This document shows positions 33,245 to 40,403 of a DNA stretch of 40,403 nt, one piece after another. Every line of letters begins with the position of its first letter. The first letter of the stretch is position 1. This DNA is from Flavobacteriaceae bacterium (GTDB taxonomy: Bacteria; Bacteroidota; Bacteroidia; Flavobacteriales; Flavobacteriaceae), in the NCBI GenBank assembly GCA_009827225.1, contig WUAI01000031.1:1-40403 (forward strand), read 5' to 3'. A program made the translations under genes and the position numbers. Under the pieces are notes generated by a model, which did not search any database, was not told the DNA's origin, and worked only from the letters and a program-made list of their open reading frames with translations.

Positions 33245-35710
33245 CTAAATTCTGAATTTGTTATTGTTGACAAAGAAAATACTATTCACGAGGAACAGCT
33301 TTCCATTTTCCCAAAAGGATCGGAAAAGGACATCATCCACCATATAAATAACACTTCCGGAGCCCATTCGGGTTTCACCAAAAACAAGAGAATTCTTAAG
33401 TTTAGCTTTAGCAGCCTTTCCGGAAAATCCTGAAACGCTTTTAGCGTCTCCATTGATATAACCCACATTGTATCCTGAGTCCATAAATTTATAAGACCTG
33501 CTGCTGCGTTTTAGACTGAAATAGGTGGAATCATATCCAAAGGCCATGGGATGAGAATTGTCCAGAGTGACTTCATAGATGCTTCCGGTTACAAAATTCT
33601 TAACTCGGGACCGTTCCCTTTTTTCATAAGGGATCAGTTTGTCTTCATCTTCGTCTTCACTATCATTCTCTTCCAGGTTAAAACCATCTTTACCGGAAAA
33701 CACCCTCATGGAGTTTCCTATGGCAATAACTTTACCACCACCTCGAATCCAGGATTTGAGGTCGTCCATCGCGCTATCTCCTAAGACACTGTTATACCAG
33801 CCGCTGGGAAGTATCAAAATGTCGAATCCTGAAAGATCGTCCACACCAAAATACCCGGTGTCAATCGAAGTAATCGGATATTGAAGTTGGGTTTCGAAGA
33901 AATGCCAAATAGTTCCATAGCTGAGGGATGAGGTTCCTTCTCCCTTAAGCACCGCAATTTTTGGAGGGTTGATGAGTTTGATATCAGGAGACCCAAAATC
34001 CGGTTTTTGATCTCCGAAACTAGTCTTCGTGGCATACAATTTTCTCTGATGTTTGTTGGCAATCTTAGTCACCATCTGATCGAATTGCTTGTTTTTGCGA
34101 TTGTCACTTTTAGTGATCACCAAACTTCCTTTATTGAATTTTTGCCCCCCAAAACTCAAATCTTTTTCCGAAAATCTGACCTTAATATCTGCTTCCAAAA
34201 GTTCAATCAGGAACGAAGCATCATTAAGGCTTTTCCAGGGTGCAATATAACCGGCATTCCCCTTGGTTAATCCATTCAATGGTCCGAGGTTCTGCGTGGG
34301 ATTTGTCATCGGAACATTCACCAAACTGGCCACGCAATTCAATCCGTAGGCATAAGGAAGGCTCCAGGCGGTGATGTCGTAAGTAAGAGGTTCACTTAAC
34401 TTCGCTTCCTGTTCAAATAATACCTTCACCATCTTACCTTTCGGCTGATTGGTAGGAACTACCAATGCGTGTTTGGCGGTTATGCTGGTATTGGTGCCTG
34501 TGACAAAATTGAAGCCTGTTACCTTGCTATCTGTGAATCCATATTTGATTTCATGTAGATCTAACAGCGCAGTGAGAGAGGCGATCTTATCCGGATGACC
34601 GGAAACCACATAACTCTTGTATTTCAAATTACCGTTTTGGAAAAATCCCCGGAATTCTGAATTTAGTTGTCCTGCATTTTGTGATGAGATCTCCACGGTC
34701 GACAAACCAGTGGTCACATGATGTGCCACCCGATCTTTCAATGTAAGTACATACCCTTCGTCGGTATTGATCCCCAGTCCGGCGCGTCCGTGCCCCGCTT
34801 GTTCATAAGTCATTCCAATGGCGCCCATGAACGTAGGATATGTATCCCCGTAGCTTGGATATAGCAGATCAAACCGCTCCCTGGTAAAAAACAGCCAACC
34901 TTCACGGTCGAAATACTTCGCATGGTTTTTTCCGATGCTGGTTTGAAAATCTCTTTGAAAATCGGAAATTATTTCATGATAAGGCTCTGCAGCAGGTGCA
35001 AAATAATAGGGTTCATTGATTCCTTGCTCGTGAAAGTCCACATGGATGTGCGGCATCCACATATTGTAAATTTTCAATCGTTGTTTGCTTTCCACCTGAG
35101 TTGCCCAGGCCCAATCACGATTGAGATCGAACAGAAAATGATTCGGTCTTCCACCCGGCCAGGGTTCATTATGTTCGGTGGCGATTTGCTTCACATTGTA
35201 AGGGGTGGCTTTCACCTGGTTGTACCAATTGGCATAACGGTCCCGGCCATCAGGGTTGAGGCAAGGATCGATAATAACTACCGTATTTTGTAACCACTCC
35301 TGTTTTTCGGTGATCAGTTCGTAGAGGGTCTGCATGGCAGCCTCGGTGCTTGAAGCTTCATTTCCGTGAACATTATAGCTAAGCCAAACGATAGCGACCT
35401 CCGGATTGGCCGACCCTTCCATCAGGCCTATCTGTTTTAAATTATCAGTACGAATCTTCTCGATAGCGTTCAAATTGGCCGCAGTAGAAACTACCGCATA
35501 GGTCAAAGGTCTTCGTTCGTTGGTTTTTCCGTAAGAGTAATAATCCACCATGTTTGAATTGGTGGCAACATGCTCGAAATAGCGCACAACGTCGGCATGT
35601 CTTGAGAATTCAGAACCGATTTCGTACCCTAAAAAATCGGAAGGAGATTTTAGTTGGGCGAAAACTGAAACTGAGCATAAAATGAAGAAAGAGAGCAAGA
35701 TTCGAGTCAT
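33245..35710 (-). CDS. Exported M14-family zinc carboxypeptidase-like metallopeptidase
   Basis: 821 residues with a signal peptide (about 1-19, VSVFAQ). The M14 domain (about 40-350) has the zinc motif H115-x-x-E118 (NVHGNEAS), NPDGRDRYANW (substrate-carboxylate site), a third zinc His probably H227 in VDFHEQG, and MTYEQAGHG, which supplies the likely catalytic Glu. The C-terminal half includes a region resembling a glutamine-amidotransferase-like domain (about 590-690, with ILPSGWYN and WIRGGGKVIAIG), common to this flavobacterial subfamily. It is probably a periplasmic or secreted peptidase acting on C-terminal residues of peptides. It is monocistronic; start is ATG 35710. Confidence 0.88.
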   Translation of the reverse strand: MTRILLSFFILCSVSVFAQLKSPSDFLGYEIGSEFSRHADVVRYFEHVATNSNMVDYYSYGKTNERRPLTYAVVSTAANLNAIEKIRTDNLKQIGLMEGSANPEVAIVWLSYNVHGNEASSTEAAMQTLYELITEKQEWLQNTVVIIDPCLNPDGRDRYANWYNQVKATPYNVKQIATEHNEPWPGGRPNHFLFDLNRDWAWATQVESKQRLKIYNMWMPHIHVDFHEQGINEPYYFAPAAEPYHEIISDFQRDFQTSIGKNHAKYFDREGWLFFTRERFDLLYPSYGDTYPTFMGAIGMTYEQAGHGRAGLGINTDEGYVLTLKDRVAHHVTTGLSTVEISSQNAGQLNSEFRGFFQNGNLKYKSYVVSGHPDKIASLTALLDLHEIKYGFTDSKVTGFNFVTGTNTSITAKHALVVPTNQPKGKMVKVLFEQEAKLSEPLTYDITAWSLPYAYGLNCVASLVNVPMTNPTQNLGPLNGLTKGNAGYIAPWKSLNDASFLIELLEADIKVRFSEKDLSFGGQKFNKGSLVITKSDNRKNKQFDQMVTKIANKHQRKLYATKTSFGDQKPDFGSPDIKLINPPKIAVLKGEGTSSLSYGTIWHFFETQLQYPITSIDTGYFGVDDLSGFDILILPSGWYNSVLGDSAMDDLKSWIRGGGKVIAIGNSMRVFSGKDGFNLEENDSEDEDEDKLIPYEKRERSRVKNFVTGSIYEVTLDNSHPMAFGYDSTYFSLKRSSRSYKFMDSGYNVGYINGDAKSVSGFSGKAAKAKLKNSLVFGETRMGSGSVIYMVDDVLFRSFWENGKLFLVNSIFFVNNNKFRI

Positions 35711-35805
35711 TTTCTGAATGTTGAAATTGGAGGTTAAAACTAAGAAACATCTGTGAATTACAAATTCCGTATTCTGAATTATTTAACATTAACGTATTTT
35801 TAGAG

Positions 35806-35834
35806 TTTGAAGGCTCAAAAAGTGTTTACTTTTG
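35806..35834 (+). promoter_or_regulatory. Complete Bacteroidota promoter (TTTG, N17, TACTTTTG) for bshC
   Basis: TTTG at 35806-35809 and TACTTTTG at 35827-35834 are 17 nt apart, matching the sigma-ABfr consensus. The predicted start is near 35838, 14 nt before the ATG at 35852. The TTG that could be read as an earlier start codon (35807) is the -33 box itself. Confidence 0.75.
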
Positions 35835-35851
35835 TTTCATCTGAAAGACCT

Positions 35852-37447
35852 ATGCCAACGAAACTGCTTCCTTATCGGCAAACTCATAGCTTTTCTAATC
35901 TGATTTGCGACTATCTCGACCGGAATCCGGCTTTAAGCCCTTTCTATAATCTCTTTCCTGATGAGGAGAATTTCGTGAAACAGGCACAATCAAAGGGTAA
36001 AAATTTCTCAACAGATTCAAGAACGTTGTTGGTTCAGTCATTACAAGAACAATACGAGGGTATTACAATTTCAGAAGCAACAAAAAACAACCTGGAATTG
36101 CTGGCCGATCCCAATTGTTTTACTATCACCACCGGACATCAACTCAATTTGTTCACAGGCCCATTGTACTTTTTATACAAGATCTTCTCGGTGATTAACC
36201 TCACGGAACGCCTTAACGAATCCTATCCTAATTATCGCTTTGTTCCGGTTTATTGGATGGCAACGGAAGATCATGACTTTGAAGAGATCAATTACTTCAA
36301 TTTGCGAGGAAAAAAGGTGGTTTGGGAAAAATCCTATGGAGGTCCTGTCGGAGAATATGATACTGACGGGCTTGGGCAGGTACTGGAATTGTTGAAACTT
36401 GAATTCGGCGAAAGTGAAGCTTCATCAGAGTTATTGACACTATTCGAAAACGCGTATTTGCGTCATTCGGATCTTGCTTCCGCAACCCGATACCTGGCCA
36501 ATGAATTGTGTGGTAGTTATGGTTTGGTCATCGTTGATGGAAATGATACCAGGTTGAAAGGTAGTTTTATTCCTTATGCTGAAAAAGAACTAGTCGGAGG
36601 AACTGGCTTTCGGGAGATTACAGCTACGACTTCAAAACTGAAGGAATTAGGCTATCCTGAACAAGTTCACCCGAGAGAGATCAACTTGTTTTATATCGCC
36701 GAAGGAATACGAGAAAGGATCATCGAAAGGGATGGGGTTTATTATATCAATGATACAGAACAGTCTTTCACTAAGGAAAAAATAGTAAAGGAGCTTCGGG
36801 AAAATCCTCAACGATTTTCACCTAATGCCTTGTTACGTCCTTTATACCAGGAAGTAATTCTTCCGAACCTTTGCTATGTGGGCGGAGGAGGAGAATTGGC
36901 ATATTGGTTTCAATTGAAGGACTACTTTGAAACGGTAGAAGTGGATATGCCGATATTGTTACTTCGGAATTCTGCATTGCTGGTGCCCGAATCCTTACAA
37001 ATTAAACTGGAAAAACTTGGTGCAGGGATCTCCGATTTATTTTTGAAATCCCACGAACTTTCCAGTATGCATACGCGTCGAATTTCTGAGATCGACATTG
37101 ATTTTTCTAGTCAGAAAGCCCATCTTCAATCTCAGTTTGAGGCTTTATATGACTTGGCTAAGATGACCGACGCTTCTTTCCTGGGGGCGGTAGGAGCACA
37201 GGAGAAAAAGCAACTCAATGGACTGGATCATTTGGAAAAACGTCTTATGAAAGCGCAAAAGCGAAAACTAAAAGATGAGTTGGAGCGACTGCTGCAAATT
37301 CAGAACATTTTGTTTCCCAACGGGTCGCTCCAGGAACGATCGAAGAATTTCTCAGAATTTTACCTGGACATGTCTACGAATTTGCTGACAACTGTTAAGG
37401 AAAACCTGGATCCCCTGGCTCACGAGTTCACGATTATCTACACTTGA
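35852..37447 (+). CDS. bshC: Bacillithiol biosynthesis cysteine-adding enzyme BshC
   Basis: 531 residues from ATG 35852, close to the ~535-residue family length. Signatures include TTGHQLNLFTGPLYFLYK and PVYWMATEDHDFEEI near residues 100-150, and LCYVGGGGELAYWFQLKDYF near 350, then a C-terminal coiled coil (about 400-510). BshC attaches cysteine to glucosaminyl-malate, the last step of bacillithiol, the low-molecular-weight thiol that replaces glutathione in Firmicutes and many Bacteroidota. bshA and bshB are not in the window. An upstream extension to TTG 35807 is rejected because it overlaps the promoter. Confidence 0.93.
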   Translation: MPTKLLPYRQTHSFSNLICDYLDRNPALSPFYNLFPDEENFVKQAQSKGKNFSTDSRTLLVQSLQEQYEGITISEATKNNLELLADPNCFTITTGHQLNLFTGPLYFLYKIFSVINLTERLNESYPNYRFVPVYWMATEDHDFEEINYFNLRGKKVVWEKSYGGPVGEYDTDGLGQVLELLKLEFGESEASSELLTLFENAYLRHSDLASATRYLANELCGSYGLVIVDGNDTRLKGSFIPYAEKELVGGTGFREITATTSKLKELGYPEQVHPREINLFYIAEGIRERIIERDGVYYINDTEQSFTKEKIVKELRENPQRFSPNALLRPLYQEVILPNLCYVGGGGELAYWFQLKDYFETVEVDMPILLLRNSALLVPESLQIKLEKLGAGISDLFLKSHELSSMHTRRISEIDIDFSSQKAHLQSQFEALYDLAKMTDASFLGAVGAQEKKQLNGLDHLEKRLMKAQKRKLKDELERLLQIQNILFPNGSLQERSKNFSEFYLDMSTNLLTTVKENLDPLAHEFTIIYT

Positions 37448-37532
37448 TTTTGGTTCGAAAGGCATTTGGCGAAATGCTGATAACCTGTTTAAAAAATTGG
37501 CAGCGGCGGCCGTTCAAAATAATTTTTTAGAT

Positions 37533-37540
37533 TACTTTTG
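37533..37540 (+). promoter_or_regulatory. Bacteroidota -7 promoter box (TACTTTTG), 3 bp before the guaA ATG
   Basis: An exact TAnnTTTG match. With the usual 4-nt spacing the transcript would start at or next to the A of the guaA start codon (37544), giving a leaderless mRNA. The -33 region (GTTC, 17 nt upstream) is only a partial match. Confidence 0.5.
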
Positions 37541-37543
37541 CCT

Positions 37544-39073
37544 ATGCAAAATAACGTCCTGATTCTCGATTTCGGATCTCAATATACTCAACTCATTGCC
37601 AGGCGTGTGAGAGAGCTGAACATCTACTGTGAGATACATCCCTACCACAACATTCCTGAAAACCTGGATAACTTTAAAGCGGTCATTTTATCGGGTAGCC
37701 CATTTTCTGTGCGCGCCGAGGATGCGCCGCATCCGGACCTTTCAAAAATAAAGGGATACAAACCCCTGCTTGGGGTTTGTTACGGCGCTCAGTACCTCGC
37801 CCATTTCAACGGTGGTAATGTGGCCCCTTCCGAGATCAGGGAATATGGTAGAGCAAATCTTACCACCATCCATGATCATTCTGAACTTTTCGCTGGAATT
37901 CCGGAAGATACCCAGGTTTGGATGAGTCACAGTGATACCATTGCTGAACTACCTCATAAAGCAGTACGACTTGCCAGTACCAATGATGTGCAAAACGCCG
38001 CCTATCGAATTGAAGGCGAGCCTACCTTTGCCATCCAGTTTCACCCCGAGGTGTATCACACTTCCCATGGGAAGCAACTGCTTGAGAATTTCTTAATTGA
38101 AATCGCAGAAATCCAGGCATCCTGGACGCCCGCGGCATTTGTGGATACCACCGTTTCAGAATTAAAAGAAAAACTGGGAGATGACAAAGTGGTATTGGGG
38201 CTTAGCGGGGGAGTAGATTCCACCGTGGCGGCGGTCCTGCTCAATAAGGCCATAGGAAAAAACCTCTATTGCATCTTTGTGAATAATGGTCTTCTTAGAA
38301 AAAACGAATTTGATAGCGTTCTGGATCAGTACAAGGATATGGGGTTGAACGTAAAAGGAGTGGACGCTTCGGCACGCTTCTTGAAAGCATTGGAAGGAAT
38401 ATCAGATCCTGAGGCCAAAAGAAAGGCGATAGGGAGATCGTTCATTGAGGTTTTTGATGATGAAGCCCATTTGTTGGAAGATGTAGACTGGTTGGCACAG
38501 GGTACTATCTATCCTGATGTGATCGAAAGTGTCTCTGTAAATGGCCCTTCCGTGACCATTAAATCCCATCACAATGTGGGAGGTTTACCCGACTTCATGA
38601 AGTTGAAGGTGGTGGAACCGTTGCGAATGCTTTTTAAAGATGAAGTACGACGCGTGGGAAGAGAAATGGGAATCGATCCTGAATTATTGGGTCGGCATCC
38701 TTTCCCGGGCCCTGGACTTGCCATTCGAATCCTCGGAGATATTACGGAAGAAAAAGTTCGTATATTACAAGAGGTAGACCATGTGTTTATCAACGGATTG
38801 AAGAAATGGGATCTGTATGATAAGGTCTGGCAGGCTGGAGCCATTTTACTCCCTGTGCAAAGCGTAGGAGTGATGGGAGACGAAAGAACTTATGAGAAAG
38901 TGGTTGCTCTGCGAGCCGTGGAATCCACAGATGGAATGACTGCCGACTGGGTGAATCTGCCCTATGAGTTTTTACAGGAAACCTCAAACTATATAATAAA
39001 CCGGGTGAAAGGCGTTAATAGAGTAGTATATGATATTAGCTCCAAACCACCTGCAACCATTGAATGGGAATAA
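37544..39073 (+). CDS. guaA: GMP synthase (glutamine-hydrolysing)
   Basis: 509 residues from ATG 37544. The class I glutamine amidotransferase domain (1-~190) has the nucleophile C79 in GVCYGAQ and the catalytic H166/E168 in FHPEV. The ATP pyrophosphatase domain has the P-loop SGGVDST at 220-226, and the C-terminal dimerisation domain ends [10 protein letters not shown], the usual GuaA end. It aminates XMP to GMP with glutamine and ATP. The frame could start two codons earlier at TTG 37538, but that lies in the promoter box. The LysM gene begins 30 nt downstream and is probably co-transcribed. Confidence 0.97.
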   Translation: MQNNVLILDFGSQYTQLIARRVRELNIYCEIHPYHNIPENLDNFKAVILSGSPFSVRAEDAPHPDLSKIKGYKPLLGVCYGAQYLAHFNGGNVAPSEIREYGRANLTTIHDHSELFAGIPEDTQVWMSHSDTIAELPHKAVRLASTNDVQNAAYRIEGEPTFAIQFHPEVYHTSHGKQLLENFLIEIAEIQASWTPAAFVDTTVSELKEKLGDDKVVLGLSGGVDSTVAAVLLNKAIGKNLYCIFVNNGLLRKNEFDSVLDQYKDMGLNVKGVDASARFLKALEGISDPEAKRKAIGRSFIEVFDDEAHLLEDVDWLAQGTIYPDVIESVSVNGPSVTIKSHHNVGGLPDFMKLKVVEPLRMLFKDEVRRVGREMGIDPELLGRHPFPGPGLAIRILGDITEEKVRILQEVDHVFINGLKKWDLYDKVWQAGAILLPVQSVGVMGDERTYEKVVALRAVESTDGMTADWVNLPYEFLQETSNYIINRVKGVNRVVYDISSKPPATIEWE

Positions 39074-39103
39074 TATCCCCAAACTGAAACGCAAACCTAT
39101 TTG

Positions 39104-40403
39104 ATGAAACTATTTGTATCCTTCTTTTTGTTACTCAGCGTGACCTTATTAATGGCGCGTGGCCCGCTTCAGGAGAAATACAGAAGTCACAGGGTCCAGC
39201 AGGGTGAAACTGTATACAGCATTGCTAAGGCTTATGGAGTCTCGGAAAGTGAGATCTATCGTTTAAATCCGGATGCCCAATCCGGTATAAGTTCCAACAG
39301 TATTTTGATCATCCCTAGTGGAGATATCATCAACACAGCTTCCCAGGAAATAAAATTCAAAAAACATAAGGTAAGACGGAAAGAGACTTTATTCAGCATT
39401 GCGCAAAAGTATGGAGTAAGTGTAGACGATATCAAGAAATATAATAAGCATTTGTATTCCAAGGGACTTAAAAAAGGAGAAAAACTGCAGATCCCTATTC
39501 CTGTTGTTACTACTGAAACGGTCACCACTTCTATAGAGAACACGGGCAGCAATTCCAGTGACTATGGGACTCATTTAATTGTTGCCAAGGAGACCAAGTA
39601 TGGTATTGCACGAAAATATGGTATTACGATAGCGGAACTGGAAAGCCTGAACCCTGAATTAGGGACGAATTTCCCTATTGGAGCTACTCTTAAGGTTCCG
39701 AAGACCATTGCCGTGGAAGAATCGGCGATAGAAGAAGACACCTTCGATTTCTACGAGGTACAGCCCAAAGAAGGCTTTTTCCGATTGAAGGTGAAGCTGG
39801 GACTAAGCCAGGAAGAGATCGTGGCCTTGAATCCATATGCCAAAGACGGATTGAAAGAAGGAATGATCCTCAAGATTCCGAAGGAGATCACAGAAGCTCT
39901 TTCAGGAAGCATAGAAAAGATCAATCTTGAAAATGCGATCGTCAATACTGACAGGAAGCGACTGGCGATTATGCTACCGTTTCAGCTGAAAAGTGCTACA
40001 GATTCTATCAAGGCGAATGCTGAATTGATAAAGAACAATCGAACCATGCGCATCTCGCTCGATTTCTACAGTGGGGTTCTGCTGGCTTCTGAATTTATGA
40101 AAGACAAAGGTGTTTCAGTGGAATTGAACGTCTACGATACCGAAGGAAATTCTTCAAAAACCTCATCAATAATCAGCGGGAATGATTTTTCTTCCATGGA
40201 TGCAGTGATAGGACCTTTGTTAAGTAAAAATGTGGAGCGAGCGGCGTCCGAATTAAAAAGCAAAGATGTGCCGGTGTTTTCTCCTTTGAGTAATAGGAAT
40301 ATTAAATTAACGGCCAATCTTTTCCAGACCTTACCTCCTGAAAAATTGCTGGAATCGGCTATGATCGATTACCTGAAGAACAATTCCGAAGGAAAAAATA
40401 TCA
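39104..40403 (+). CDS. Exported LysM-repeat protein with periplasmic-binding-protein fold, 3' end outside window
   Basis: The frame opens at ATG 39104 and is still open at the window end (433 codons seen). A signal peptide (about 1-19) is followed by four LysM-type repeats at about 28-71, 88-131, 157-199 and 217-259, each with the 'GETVYSIAKAYGVS...LNP...I.IP' pattern. These usually bind peptidoglycan. From about residue 280 (KRLAIMLPFQL) a type 1 periplasmic-binding fold starts, with DAVIGPLLSKNV and PVFSPLSN. The combination, next to guaA, is familiar from flavobacteria, where it is annotated as an ABC-transporter-like binding protein. Ligand unknown; a wall-anchored sensor or scaffold is inferred. 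Confidence 0.85.
   Translation, partial: MKLFVSFFLLLSVTLLMARGPLQEKYRSHRVQQGETVYSIAKAYGVSESEIYRLNPDAQSGISSNSILIIPSGDIINTASQEIKFKKHKVRRKETLFSIAQKYGVSVDDIKKYNKHLYSKGLKKGEKLQIPIPVVTTETVTTSIENTGSNSSDYGTHLIVAKETKYGIARKYGITIAELESLNPELGTNFPIGATLKVPKTIAVEESAIEEDTFDFYEVQPKEGFFRLKVKLGLSQEEIVALNPYAKDGLKEGMILKIPKEITEALSGSIEKINLENAIVNTDRKRLAIMLPFQLKSATDSIKANAELIKNNRTMRISLDFYSGVLLASEFMKDKGVSVELNVYDTEGNSSKTSSIISGNDFSSMDAVIGPLLSKNVERAASELKSKDVPVFSPLSNRNIKLTANLFQTLPPEKLLESAMIDYLKNNSEGKNI

Noticed and set aside
37470-37487. GCATTT/AAATGC hairpin after bshC as a terminator
   Set aside because: Only 6 bp and no T-run follows.
1-40403. Mobile element, prophage or defence island
   Set aside because: No transposase, integrase, attachment repeats or known defence genes seen; most genes are core or typical flavobacterial.

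Overview
The window is chromosomal DNA from a member of the Bacteroidota, most likely a marine-type Flavobacteriaceae. Five things point there: type IX secretion (T9SS) C-terminal sorting domains on three proteins; lipoproteins with acidic residues just after the lipobox Cys; the order rpmB-rpmG-DUF4295-ftsY-rimO; a bshC bacillithiol gene; and upstream sites matching the Bacteroidota sigma-ABfr consensus (TTTG / TAnnTTTG) instead of TTGACA/TATAAT. Several genes appear to start with TTG. I see no tRNA, rRNA, CRISPR array, transposase or prophage. Genus cannot be named from sequence alone.

Layout. 1-5210: a truncated lipoprotein gene, a TonB-receptor-like outer-membrane protein, a CoA-binding protein, and a sodium:solute symporter that overlaps the CoA-binding gene tail to tail. 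5329-12651: a secreted beta-propeller protein, recR, a GT2 glycosyltransferase, a 2-oxoacid dehydrogenase E2 and a second T9SS propeller-like protein. 12657-16301: an exported glutaredoxin-like protein divergent from a tight four-gene operon (DEDDh exonuclease, FAH-family enzyme, orphan Hpt protein, CinA). 16377-19680: ribosomal proteins L28 and L33, a DUF4295 protein, FtsY and RimO, separated by a terminator and two unusual palindromic elements. 19717-24392: an alpha/beta hydrolase, a GT4 glycosyltransferase, a TPR lipoprotein and a serine beta-lactamase-like hydrolase.

24488-31852 is the most accessory-looking part. A small T9SS protein and a long glycine-rich repeat (fibre-like) protein form one minus-strand operon. 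It is divergent from an ECF-type sigma factor with an overlapping single-pass membrane anti-sigma-like gene. These face a large TPR-CHAT protein predicted to be exported and C-terminally membrane-anchored. The predicted topology puts the CHAT protease-like domain and the anti-sigma C-terminal domain on the same side of the inner membrane, which suggests a testable protease-controlled sigma-factor circuit.

31991-40403: an unusual PSDC-type phosphatidylserine-decarboxylase-family enzyme (the family of fungal PsiD), an exported M14 metallopeptidase, bshC, guaA (apparently leaderless) and the 5' part of a LysM x4 plus periplasmic-binding-fold protein that runs off the window.

All calls come from reading the sequence and remembered family features; no database search was run.
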